Shown here one piece after another: positions 23,301 through 34,500 of a stretch of 64,000 bases of DNA (positions within the stretch are counted from its first letter, which is position 1; each line of letters begins with the position of its first letter). Both the position numbers and the translations under genes were made by a program. The DNA lies in contig CANTUZ010000008.1 of the NCBI GenBank assembly GCA_947846985.1, forward strand, positions 40,442,817-40,506,816. The letters are read 5' to 3'. The notes beneath the pieces are model-generated. The model saw only the letters and a program-made list of their open reading frames with translations. It ran no database searches and was not told the origin of the DNA. The stretch comes from Fratercula arctica (lineage: Eukaryota; Chordata; Aves; Charadriiformes; Alcidae).

Positions 23301-26300
23301 GGAAAAATGAGGGAGGGAGAGGTCCCACCTTAAGAACGTCTGATGTGGGGCTGTTGGGCAAAGCAAAAGGTAAGCAGAAGTCAACTTCACTAAGGAAGGC
23401 TTTAAAAAATGGAGGAGAGCTTGTAGGAAGGATCCAGGAAGAGCCGGAGGGATGTTCATCCTCAACCTCGACTGCTTTGAGAGTCACTGGTCCAGGCAGT
23501 CAGAAGGTCAAACCAAGTTCAATAGTTAATGCCTGAACTCTCCCCAAAGTCACTCCTTGTTCTTGCGCATGCCTTGGCTTACGATAATAATTTCAGTTTG
23601 TTTTTATACAACATAATCACTTTGCTCTGCAGAAACATGCCTGAAACAACTGCAAAACTACTGGAGTCCAGGCGTTTCTGGAATGAGGGTTTCTGAATCA
23701 TCTCGATAATCCCTGAATCCCAAGAGATGCGCTTCGGTTTTGAGGCTCGTTCTGCTTTTGACCCCGGGTAAGGATAACACTCAATCCCATCCCTGCTCTT
23801 GGCCTCTCCAATACCGTCGCTGCGGCATTTCTCCTCAACGAGACCAGATGCAATGGTGGGGACGGGTCTAAAAGCCAGAGCATCGCTAGGAGTTAGGCTT
23901 GGGTCAGCATCCTTGCAGCCGCAAGGCTGAAGTTCAAAGGTCTCTTTCTTTGTTTGGAATATGCTGTGTCAATTTGTCGAATTTTATCTATTTCTGCTAC
24001 CCCAGCAGCTGCAGTGTGTGTAAAATACTCTGCCAGCCTTGGGCTGGAAAAACACCAAAAGCAGAGGCCCCCGCAGCCTTTTTCATGTAAATGTTTGTTC
24101 GTGGTATAATTGTCTCGCAAACCCAACCGAAGGCACTTAAATTGGTTTAAAGGTTTGCAGTTACATACCTTTGACAGCTCCAGCCATACCCAGCTTGTTC
24201 TGGCATTCTTGGGTCTTGTCACATGAATTTTTACTGTCAAACAGAGCTTTTCTTTTTTCTTTTTTTTTTTTTTTTTATCGCTTAACATCAGTTAATAGGC
24301 TGTTAAGATGAAGTAATTTCCTTTTTATTTCCTTACTTGGTCTCTGCTGATCAATGTGGGATGAGATCACCTGAATTTCATTTGGGGGGTCAAAGGAAAA
24401 ATTGGCAAAATCTACCTAGGCCCCCCCGCCCTTCTCCTTTGAACAGAGGGTGGGATTTCTGCAGAACAATTAACGTGCATTTGCTAAGTGGTTTTGCAAG
24501 CATGTTTACGAGAAATGCAAACACCCCGGGACTATGGTGGGCTTGTTTTCTACCCTTACCTAACTTTAGCCCCTGGTCCTGTGGGTTTTATGTACACGTT
24601 TAAGTCTCAGCTCATGCTAAGGCATTTGAAAGATTGCGTGCCTGAAGCTGAACATATCTGCAAGCCTCTCTAAGGTGGAGGTGCTAAAATATAAGAAATC
24701 TTAAGCTGTTGTACCAGAGCTTAAAAATAGAGGGTATTTAGACCTCTGAAGGTGTCATGGAAGGGAATTTCAGTTGGAGGCGAGGAGCTTGAAAATACCA
24801 CTGTCACAGTGGGTCTGTGATGTTAGCCTCCCCCTAAGATAACCCAAGGAAGCTGACGCCTCCAGGACTGTATTGTTTCACATCAAACTGTCTGCTGGCA
24901 GAGCAAATGCGATAGAAGGGGTGTTGATTTATGAAGTGGTGGCTGAGTTCCCAACCAGAAGCAGCAGAAACTTTTTGCGTTTGAAATATGATGGCTTGGA
25001 GGCTCGCGGTCTGCCCGGGGTCTGTAGGAGCGTTGGGTTTCTCAAGCCTGGTGAGACTCATCCACTGATTTGGGGACATCAAATGGGTTTCTCTTGCCTC
25101 CCCCCAGCTGCCTGTTTTTCGTGTAACTCATAGGCACAGAGTGGCAACGAGACCTCTCTCCTTCTGTTGGGCTTTGCATGAAGTTGGCCAATACATTCAG
25201 AAGTCATTAAGGGAGGACAGGCAAATGCACATACGCTTTCCCTAGGAAATGAAGCTAAAAATGGAATTACTTGTTCCCAACCAATTAATGGACTTCAAAG
25301 AACAAAACCCGACTGAGGGCTTGGGCTGTGGAAAAGATTGGCAAAGGACGGCGAGAAGGGCTAAATTTAGCAGGACGGGACAAGCCAACCTGAAGACCCC
25401 CTCCCACATCAGGAATATAGCCCCTTGGGGCCATTCACTGGGAAAGTCTCTGCTTAATTACAGCCTAATTGCTGCTCTGGGTGCAGTTCTCATGCCTTTT
25501 GAAGATGTCTTGAGACTGGCCAGTGGAAAACTGCTCTAAAACATGTTTTTTTTTTAAGATATCGGGCCAAGCCAAAGGAAATATGCCAGGGAGTCGTGGG
25601 TACGATTGGAGCCTATCAAGATGCAGGGATGAGGAAACGCGTATCTTGTTCCCTCAAGTGGGAAGAATTAACTGCATGTGAACATGGGTATTGCGAGGCC
25701 TGGAAATAGTCATGGGGACAGCAGCAGCAAACACAGATATAATTTAACCCTTCTCCTTTTATCCTTCATACTGCAGAGCAAAGGAACTTCTGCTACAGGG
25801 GTCATCAAGTCAGAGGTGGAATACCGAGGTGGTTTGGGAATGGCCTTTCATGATACTGAGACATGTTGTTTGAAAATTAAATATTAGAAGAGCATGATGC
25901 AGAAATTAGGATTTAATGCAGGGTTTTAAACTTAGTAGAAATGCGAAACTCATCCAAAGGACCTGGAAGAAATGATAGCTAATAATTAAATAAGAATTAT
26001 GGTAGATAACTGCTTTAGTAGATCAATGTGCCCAAACGAAGGGGAATACACAGGTGGCGGGTGAATGCATCTTTAGTCAGTCCACAGTCTAGCTTGTGGA
26101 GAAAGAGAATCAAAGGGGAGGAATGGCCGGGGCTACCCAAGGGCTGGGACAAGAGGATCCCGCCACGATCATCCAAAGGACGATGTGGCCCCGGCCAGGG
26201 CCGAGGATGCCACAGCCGCCACATGCAAGGCAGCGACTCGGGTTCCAGAGTTGTTGCATTAATAAAATCACCCTTGTTCAAGGTTACAGCAGGAGTTGAT

Positions 26301-26319
26301 TGCTTCTGATTAGGGATTT
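20351..26319. other. Long unique non-coding sequence
   Basis: About 6 kb without a recognisable exon or repeat. AT-rich and GC-richer segments alternate. It contains the AT-rich block at 22560-22860 and T17 at 24260-24276. Open frames are short, on both strands, and not family-like. Confidence 0.7.
22560..22860. promoter_or_regulatory. Possible conserved non-coding element
   Basis: AT-rich, non-repetitive, with a forkhead-like TTGTTTAC (22754-22761) and a homeodomain-like TTAAT core. This is only a composition and motif impression; conservation cannot be tested here. Confidence 0.25.
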
Positions 26320-26560
26320 GTATTCAGTTGTGACATCCTGCAATTTTTATTACCTTTATGGTAATAATTGCAAATAATAAAATGACAAACTATTGTAATT
26401 AAACTTTTATGAATTGCAAATCCATTACTTTTAAGTTTATTCATGGTAGGGACAATGATACTGAAAACAATTCATTAAAGCACTTGATATGTAAATTGTG
26501 AAGTAGAGCATTAATATTAGGCAGCTCATGTATTCACTTTCTGCACAGCGGCAGAGAATT
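26320..26560. promoter_or_regulatory. Candidate conserved enhancer-like element with dyad and paired POU-like sites
   Basis: A dense AT-rich, non-repetitive block. At 26339-26372 a dyad pairs TGCAATT(TTT)ATTACC with GGTAATAATTGCA around the loop TTTAT, giving 13 paired bases with one 3-base bulge. The decamer AATTGCAAAT occurs twice (26367-26376 and 26412-26421), 45 bp apart. Read in reverse it is ATTTGCAATT, one step from the POU octamer ATTTGCAT. Several TAATT/ATTAA homeodomain cores are nearby. Such a layout is typical of developmental enhancers, but function is inferred only. Confidence 0.4.
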
Positions 26561-29500
26561 TGTTTAAGGAAAGGCAGCTCCCCCGGACAATTTTAACTGC
26601 TTACTTTAGGGAGCAGAGAAATACTGGATACTCTTCAGATGAAATTATTCCCAAAGTCAGGTTCTGCATCCTCTAAAGCAAAATGCTAAGCAAGCAAAAA
26701 AGAGATATCCCTGCCCGGGCTTGCTACTGTGCACAGCTAATCACTTTAGCAGCCGCTGGGAGACGTGGCAATCCTGTAGAGAGGTGGGGAGGAGGGCAGC
26801 CCTCTTCTCCCAGTCCGCGTGTTTTGCCTCTGATGGGTGACCCTACGGATGCAGCGCTCAGGGAGAGGGTCGGCATCGCTCCTGTAACATCAGCAAAGCA
26901 ACGCACCCTTCGCTTCGGCTATAAACACCTCCCCGCCTCCCCCAAAACCACGAACTTTCTATTCTACCCATCCAGGGCTTCTCCGGCAGGGCGGCAAACC
27001 TCTTATCCCCGCTCTCTAAATGGAAATAATCTCATTTGCGATGGTCTATTTGTCTTTAGCTTTTGCTGATTTAACTCCATGTAAGGAGCTGAGCTGGACT
27101 CTGCTTCCCCCGGATAACCTGAACACAGATCGCTGCATGTCACCGCAGCAAAAAATGGTCCGTGTCGGGTACACGATGCTAATCGTGTGCTTGTATCATG
27201 CCATTCACGCTCAGAAAGCCTTGTCCTTGGCCCCAGAGGAGCATCTTCTGCAGCAAAAGTGCTTGGTGCAACATCTTCAGGGTGGCGCCTTATCCCCAGG
27301 CAATGGGGACGCGCTGTTGCTGCTGGGTGAGGCCACGTGCTGCAGTCAAATGGCACACCCGTACTTTATTTGCCTTCCCTGCTCCATGGGAATGGGTTGC
27401 AGTTGGAACACGGAAAAGGAAAAGGCTTGAGAAATGCCCAGAAAAATGCCCAGGGATGGTCAGCCCTGGAAGGCGCAGCCTGCACAATGCAAAGTGTGCG
27501 GGAGGGATGTGACTCCGCTGAGAGCATCCTTCCCCAGAAGGGCTTTTTTTTCCATCATCTCTCCTATTTAGCAGCTTGGACCGCCTCCTTCCAACATCCT
27601 GGGGTGTGCTGGCCCAGTGGCGGTCAGGCCAAAGCTTTTTATCTTTTTTTTTTCCCCTTTAATGCTATTTTCAGGTGGAGGCATCAGTGCCGTGTTGGGA
27701 AGCACAAAATAACATTTGCCTTCTGCTAAAGGGAGCTGGCGTTTTACCACAGCACCCGCTGTGCTGCCAGTTGCCTGCAACCCACGTGTAATTTTATCTC
27801 AGTTTTGCGAGTTAGTGAAAGAAGCAGCTTTTTTGTTGGGGGGGGGATGGGGGGAAGGCAGGAATAAAGGGGAGACGTGATCAGACAGAAAGGCACCTCC
27901 AGCTCGGACAAGGAGAGCCTAAAGCAGGGAGGCACACCCAAGGTTAATAACATGTTGCTCCACCAGCTTCTATCTAATCTTGGAAAACGTCCTCTGCTGC
28001 AAAGAAAAATGGGAAAGTGATTATGTGACTTGAAATAAGGTCTTGCTCTACTGTCTAGACAGCTTTAAAAAACATCAAGCTAGGGTGTTCCTATTTATGA
28101 AAAATGCAGCTGTACTTCTGCCTTCCGCGAGCGGGAGAAGCAAGCGGTGCACTTGAGGTCATTTGGCTGCAACGCGCTCGCTGAGCCTGTCCATGGGAAT
28201 TTATTCCTCTCTCTTTCTCTCTTTATTTGTTTTATTCTTCGTGCAGCATGGCTTCTGCTTCCAACCTGCCATCTCCAGCCCTCTTGGCTGCTGGGTTCTG
28301 TCCCCGGGGAGGCCAAGGGAGGCTGCCTGCCCCGGGACAGCCTGCAGAACGAGCATCCCTGCGAACCCCCACAAGGCAGAATGGCTGCTGGGTGCTAACC
28401 TGGGCTTTTTTGTTACCATAATATTGCAGTAGGGATGACTGCCCGGAGCAAAACCGCAGGCAGCCTCCAGGTCCTTAATAGAGTCTCTTATAGACTCTCT
28501 CTTAAATTGGAAGAATTTAATTTACCCTAGATGCGACCTCGGCAATTCCTTCCCCCCCCCCCTTTTTTTTTCCCCATAGTAAATTACTGATAGCATTTGA
28601 CTTTTTTTTTTTTTTTTTTTTCTGGTGGGATCTAGTCAGGTGGAATCTGATGCCCAAATTGGCTGGGCAGGATTATCAGCATTGCCCAGCACCAGCAGGA
28701 GCCCCGCTCCTCGGCATCCCCTGCGGATCAGACCCAGCACTGCTAAGGTTCGACCCTGGATGGTCTGAAAAAAACCCCGACTGATCATGGGGCTGCGTCC
28801 TACAAAAGGGAGAAATGGGTCAGCAGATATGTTAATCCCAGCTTGATCTAAAGTCTTCGGGACAGGTGGCAACCTTCATTTAATGGAACAATGAGATCAT
28901 TAGGAATTCGTAATGAACTGTACCGCAGCCATGAAAGTAGGTCACCCTTACCCCAGGAACACTTCAAAATGAGTCTGTCCCCATTCATGTGCAGCAGCAG
29001 AGATGGCCGGGGGCAGACTGACAGCTCTATCTTGGGATTCGCTAACCAGACGATTTTAGGAACAAAAGGGGGCAAACGCTACAGACGTAAAATGAGTTAT
29101 ATTATCCCAAGTAATAAGAAGACTTCAAAAATGGGCTGATTCAGTTTCAGGCGTCAAGCCTTGTTGGCCACAGGCTGAAGCCCTGCTGCCCTGGATGAGC
29201 TAGGAGCGTGGTCAGTTTGGGAAGAACCATAATCCCAGGTCAGGGATGGTAACCACCCAGGAGGAAAACGGAAGAGAACCTTCCCTGGTCCCCAAGGGAA
29301 CCTTTGTCCACCTCTGGTCATCGCATAGGTAATGCTATTTCCACATCCTGAGAGCCTCCCAAAAGGTCCTCACTGCAGCATTCTCCAGCCAGAGATGGTA
29401 CCTTCATCACTAAGCTTGAGCATTTCAAATGCTTTTTCTGCTGCCTTCTGGGCTAACATTTGGGTGTTCTGGTGTTGGTGTGGTGCTGCTTCTGTGATGG

Positions 29501-32464
29501 CCCAGACCCAAGGAAAAAAAAGAAATGACCCCATAGCCCTTCTGTTATGAAGTCCAGCCCACACGACATCATGACAGAGCTGGCTGATAACTGTCAGAGT
29601 TACAGAAAACGGGGGTGCCCTGTGCCCAGGACACCCAGGGCAGCATGTCAGTCCTGCCCAAGGTCCCAACCCTTGCAAGTCAAATCAGTAAACCATCTAT
29701 GAAATTTTTCCTTCTCCCATTGACCCCTGTGGATGAAAACCAAATGCTTGTGATAGGACTATGAGTTTGAAAAGCTTCTTTTCTTCCCTCCACCTCCTTT
29801 TGCTCCCGAATCTTGACATTCCTACATTCCTAATGTAACTTCATTAGCCACCAGGCAAGGAGTCTGCTGCCCTGCGGAAGGGGAACAGGCAGACTGGGGT
29901 GTTGGGAGGAGAGGGGTTTTCTCAGCTAGTGAAAGCCCTGGGGCTGAAGATTGGAAAGGTTAAGAAAATATTTTGCTAAAGGTGCAGTAAGCGGTGGTGG
30001 GGTTTGGAGGGTTATTTAATTATTATTTTTTTTAAAAAATGGGTATTCAAAGCAAGCATTTTATAAATATTTATACACAAGAAACTGTGCTAAAATAACA
30101 CTTGGGGGCTGGTTTGAACTCCTCCAGGAAACTGAGGTGGTGCACAGTCACCATGTGAAACTCTTGTGTTGCCACTGAGGATCCATACGTTGCGTTGCGG
30201 GAACAGGGTTCAGCCGTTGTCCATATTAACTGCAGCTTTTGCCATTGCACCACGGTGGTCGTGTGATGCCAGGTGGTGTTGGGTGCTTGAATGACCGGCC
30301 TCCCACAGCGATGTCCAACATGCCCTGGGCATCCGGAGGGCTGCTTGCTCCGACCTGCCCAACCCACCAGTGCTTCCCAGCACGGACCTTTAGGCAAGGC
30401 TCTGTGCAACGTGCTGGGCCACCCTGAACATGCGGCAAAACTCCCTCTTTTCCATGCACAACAGCACTGCCAGCTCACACCCAGCACCAGAGCAGAGCAG
30501 GGAGAGGAGCTGGCAGGTGCCTGCATTAGTAACCATTGCTTTCATGGGAGAGGGGAGCTAATGAGCCTCACACACCCCCTAATTAAGGAAAGAGCAGCCC
30601 ATTTCCCCTCCTCCTAATTGTTTTTTCAGATTCACTGTTTCCGCTGTAGCTTGTCTACCCCTGAGATGTTAATCCCATAGATTTAGCAGAAGGCCCCTTA
30701 GTCTTGACTCGCAGCCTCACACGAGGCTATTTAAAACCCAGCCTGTCCCACTGAAAACTGTCATCACTCCCTGTGAGCGCATCAGGGGACCAGGCATGTC
30801 ATGACTGGCCACCAGGCCAAAGAGCAGGTCTCCTTTTGTCCCCCTACACCAGGAAATTCTCTGCAAACCCTCCCTTCCCTCCCCAGCTGGAGGTGGTTGC
30901 CCATGTCCTTTCCTTTTGGGCACAGGTGTCCATTGTCTTTGCCAGCACACGGAGCTTCAGCAGTCAGGAGTGGAGGGCTCCTTCCTCTCCCCTCCCAGTT
31001 TTGCTGTTTTTACTTAGATTTTCCATGCCTCTCCTCTTCTGCGTGCAGCTCCAGGTTTTTTTCCATACGTGCTCTGGCGTTGTCTGCATTGCTTCATGAG
31101 GACTTTCTGCTCACACCCTGCCAGATTGGGTTTGGAGACCATTTGCTGGAGAAATGGGAAAGAAACAAGAAAATGCTTGAGGTCATCTCCTCCCTCATCA
31201 CCTGCCTGCAAAAAAACCCAGTTCTGGAGGATGACCTTGCGGAGGACTGTAAAGATCTGTGGTCCTGGTAGATCTTGGTGAGAAGGTAAGCAGAGGGGTG
31301 GCACTGGTGGCACACTCAGTGCAGCCAGCCAGGTTCCCCCATCTCAAGTGAGCTGGCTTTGGAGGCAAAAGGGGCGCTGGGTGGGGAGATGTTTTGGAGA
31401 GACATATGGGGATGAAAAGGAAAATGAGCTTGGTAACTGTTAAAGAGAGAGGAATGCAATTCCCCTCATTAGAACAGGCTGATTTCTTTGTATTTTGCGG
31501 TAAAAGGCACCCTAAATGGGTACCTGTGCCATGGTTCCTGTGCAGCTGAGTTACTAAAACAAAAAAGTTGTTCTTTTGGAGAAGGCTAAAGAAGCTACCA
31601 TTGACCAAGGCAGGAAGACTGCCCCGTGATCATGCCAGTCCCTTGGCCCCAGTCCTTCCTCTCTCCTCTCACAGTTTTGAGAACTTAAACAAAATGTAAT
31701 ATCCATCACGCTACGTAATGCAAACATTACACTATGCCAGGCAGCTGATAAGAAACCACCTCTTACTTCTAATGAGGAAACTTGACATAACCTTAAAGAG
31801 CGTGCAGGAAAAAGGAAAACATTTCAAAGAGTGCCTGCAATGGAACTTTTTTGGTACTTGAAAAGGCACAAACCAAGTGTGGTTCATGTCAGTAAACATT
31901 TGCAGCTTCCTTTTTTAAAAAAAAAAAAAGTCTAACAACTGTAAAAATTAAAGCAAAAGATAAAATCTTTCTGCAAATGTACAATGACTCAAAGAGCAGT
32001 TTGGTCTTGAAAAAAGTTTTCACCTACTTTACCAGGAAAGCAAGAGTAAAGTTTTGGGGGTTTTCCCCTGATAAATTAACTTTAAATATCCAGAGTGATC
32101 AAAAGCAGCAAGCCCTCAGTAGGGTTTCACCTGGTTCAAGGAGGCCCAGTGACAGTTCAGTGATTCTCAATATCCAGCCAGATATGCGGGTCCTGACATC
32201 TGATGGACTTCACCTGGCTGCTAGCCATGCTTCAAGGCAGCCTTTGGGTTCTTTCCTGCTGTTCTCAACAAACTGTGCGCCCAGCTGGAAGGAGGGTGTT
32301 GTTGGATTATTTAGAGATCTCCACTCCGAGTTCTGATGTCTAAATAGAGATTTTTAGTGAAAGGGGAGAATTGAAATGCCGGGTCCAGCACCGGAGCGCC
32401 ATGGTTTCATGGGAGCTCTCCAAGGTCTGCCTGGAGATGCTGAGTCCAACCTTTGACCACCTCC
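26561..32464. other. Unique non-coding sequence
   Basis: No gene assigned. It contains G-rich 27838-27860, C11T9 at 28552-28571 and T20 at 28602-28621. A 136-codon plus-strand frame (27020-27430) starts with a signal-peptide-like stretch but has no other support. A frame near 31120-31271 ends in a helical-looking charged segment; I do not recognise it. Confidence 0.65.
28552..28621. repeat. C11T9 and T20 homopolymer cluster
   Basis: C run 28552-28562, T run 28563-28571, then a separate T20 at 28602-28621; low-complexity DNA. Confidence 0.9.
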
Positions 32465-32521
32465 TAGAATCATGGAATGGTTTGGGTTGAAAGGGACCTT
32501 TAAAGGTCATCTAGTCCAGCC
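32465..32521 (-). mobile_element. CR1 LINE 3'-end fragment
   Basis: GAATCATGGAATGGTTTGGG and AAGGGACCTTTAAAGGTCAT are the reverse complement of a CR1 terminus, including one degenerate octamer (CATGGAAT). About 57 bp remain. Directly downstream, GAGGTTGGACTTGATCATGAG looks like the same CR1 phrase in the opposite orientation, making an imperfect hairpin. Confidence 0.85.
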
Positions 32522-32811
32522 ATGAGGTTGGACTTGATCATGAGGCCTGAGACCCTCGCTAGTGCCTCTCGAACACAGCGACGAGCTTACAGCTAAAAGC
32601 AGTAGAATGATGCCAGTGTACTATTCTTAGCTTTAAAATTGTTTGTTTAAAAATGAATAAAACTGGAGGATATTTTTACAAATATGATAAATACACAGCG
32701 TTGATCCCTTGTGCCTTTCTGCGAGAGTCTTCAGAAGCATCTGATTGTTGTCCTATTCTGGTAACACAGTCTCACAGTAATAAACCTTACACCTCCAGGG
32801 AAACAAACAGA

Positions 32812-32940
32812 TTGTGGTGGCCCAGGTGGTGGATCAGAAGGTCTGGATTCGAATCACACCCTGCTAAAACCTCCAGTGTGGTCCTCAGGAGAAACATCCT
32901 GCCTTCCCCTTGATTTCTCCACCCGGACAGCCAAATTATT
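32812..32940 (+). mobile_element. tRNA-derived SINE remnant, probably MIR-type
   Basis: A polymerase III A-box-like TGGCCCAGGTGG (32818-32829) and a B-box-like GGATTCGAATC (32845-32855) are spaced 27 bp apart, about 17 bp shorter than in a tRNA gene, as if the anticodon arm were deleted. GGATCAGAAGG before the B box resembles tRNA-Arg. Downstream text (CTGCTA...GTGTGGTCCTCAGG...TTTCTCCACCC) follows the MIR order of 'CTGCCACT..GTGTGACCTTGGGC..CAGTTTCCCCATC'. The acceptor stem does not pair, so it is not a functional tRNA. Assignment to MIR rather than another tRNA SINE is tentative. Confidence 0.5.
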
Positions 32941-33889
32941 GTTGCTCCATTTTCAGTGAGGGTCGATGAGACACACGGAGGAGACAAACTGCTGTTCCGC
33001 AGCTGTGCCACTCATGGTGGTTGGAAAGATGATTAAAAAACCCCAGTCGTACAAAGCTTGAGTAAGATGGGAAGAGACTTATAACAGACAATGCTGATAA
33101 TGTGCAGTGCTAAAGTTACCTCCAAAACACACGTATAGGAGGGTAACTCTGCTTATTTATCTCACATGAAATTGGCAGGTTCTTAATATTGCTGCTGAAG
33201 TGTGCTTCCTCTTTCCGTGCACACAGAGACTTTGAGCGATGCTATCTTACCTTCTTTTGCATTCTGGCAGTCCTCCTGCTAACTCAGCCCCTTTATAAAG
33301 ATAAAAATTGGCAGCAGACTCCAACAGCTAGTATGCTGGTGTGGTAAGAGTGGGGGGTCGGGGCTGTGTTTAACCCCTGCAATCACTTGGACTCTCTCCT
33401 CTGACTTGAAAGGGTCTTGGGCTATGCCCGTTTTCCTTGCTCTAAATGGTTTCCTATCGTCCATCTCAGTCATTTATTCTAATGTTAATCTTGAGTAAAA
33501 CCCTCTGTTGCTGGGGAGCACTGTAGGAGGTGTTGGCAGAGCTGAAGCTAGCATTCACTGCAGAGATGGATGTAGTGGACCACCTGGGTAGGTGGCCAAG
33601 CCAAACTGGAAATTCCTTGGTTCCTTTGCAAGAAAAGGAGAAAGAAAAAAACCTTTCCTCTAAGTAAGTCACTCAAAACTTTCTGTGCAACCTGGAGTAA
33701 ACCATTTTCCTTTCATGTTAGGGTTAGTTAGTCCTTTTGAGTTTCATTTTAATAGTATGTCAGTTTGGGAAGAAAAAAGACTCTTGAAAAAATAGCCAAC
33801 GGTGTTTCCACTTCATGAAGAATGTGTTTCCCTTTAGAACAAACAAGTGGTTGACAATCTCGACTCAAACGCATAAATAGATTCCATCT

Positions 33890-34500
33890 CCAAAGTAGAC
33901 TTTTCCAGCAAAGTTACCATTTTCCGAAAATAACTTGCCTTATGCCTTATTGTTTACATATGCTATACATTTCGGAAGCCAGCTTCTCCAATAGCCTCTA
34001 GATTTCATCAGATATTGAGCAGTGTTACTATACATTCTGGCAGTAGAGCCCGGTTATATTTCTGCACAGATAGCAATGAGATTTATTATAAATTCATAAT
34101 TTATAGGACAGACAGACAGGGCATTTTGTGGTTCTGTTCAACAATTTTGATGTCCATGGGAATTCTTCCTCCCTGGGCATTCTGGATGAAAACCTTAAAA
34201 AACGTATTTAAAACAAAAAAAGTATATTAAAATGTTAACATCTGGGAACATGTAGTCAAATCTAGCTTAGATGCGTGTTTTATTAACCAGATGGTAACAT
34301 CTTATTTACATTTCCCATATAAAACCATCTGTGCTTGAACTGGGGAGATGCTGTCTCTTGCTACAGTTGGGAGTTTGGCTGCAGGGGGTGTAGCGCCACT
34401 TTTGTTAGCATCCAATTTTCCTCTCTCGTCAGAGCTGAATATGTAACACTAGTTTTATTTAACCTTGTTTTAATTAGAGGGTTACAAAACTACAATTGGC
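33890..34500. promoter_or_regulatory. Possible conserved non-coding region
   Basis: AT-rich and non-repetitive, with many homeodomain-type TAAT cores, TTGTTTACAT (forkhead-like, near 33950) and CAGATGG E-box-like sites. A GC-rich island CTGCAGGGGGTGTAGCGCC at 34379-34397 is a partial CTCF-like match (about 9 of 14). Regulatory function is inferred from composition only. Confidence 0.25.

Noticed and set aside
30121..30145. GGAAACTGAGGTGG as another MIR
   Set aside because: Only about 11 bases agree with the MIR core and the neighbouring words are absent.
30801..31271. 156-codon plus frame ending in a helical charged segment
   Set aside because: No recognised family, no start context, and most of the frame is Ser/Pro/Leu-rich translation of pyrimidine-rich DNA. 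The C-terminal part alone is not enough to call a gene.
32812..32886. Functional tRNA gene
   Set aside because: A and B boxes are present but the spacing is too short for an anticodon arm, and the acceptor ends do not pair.
33719..33730. Telomere-like TTAGGGTTAG
   Set aside because: Fewer than two full repeats; expected by chance.
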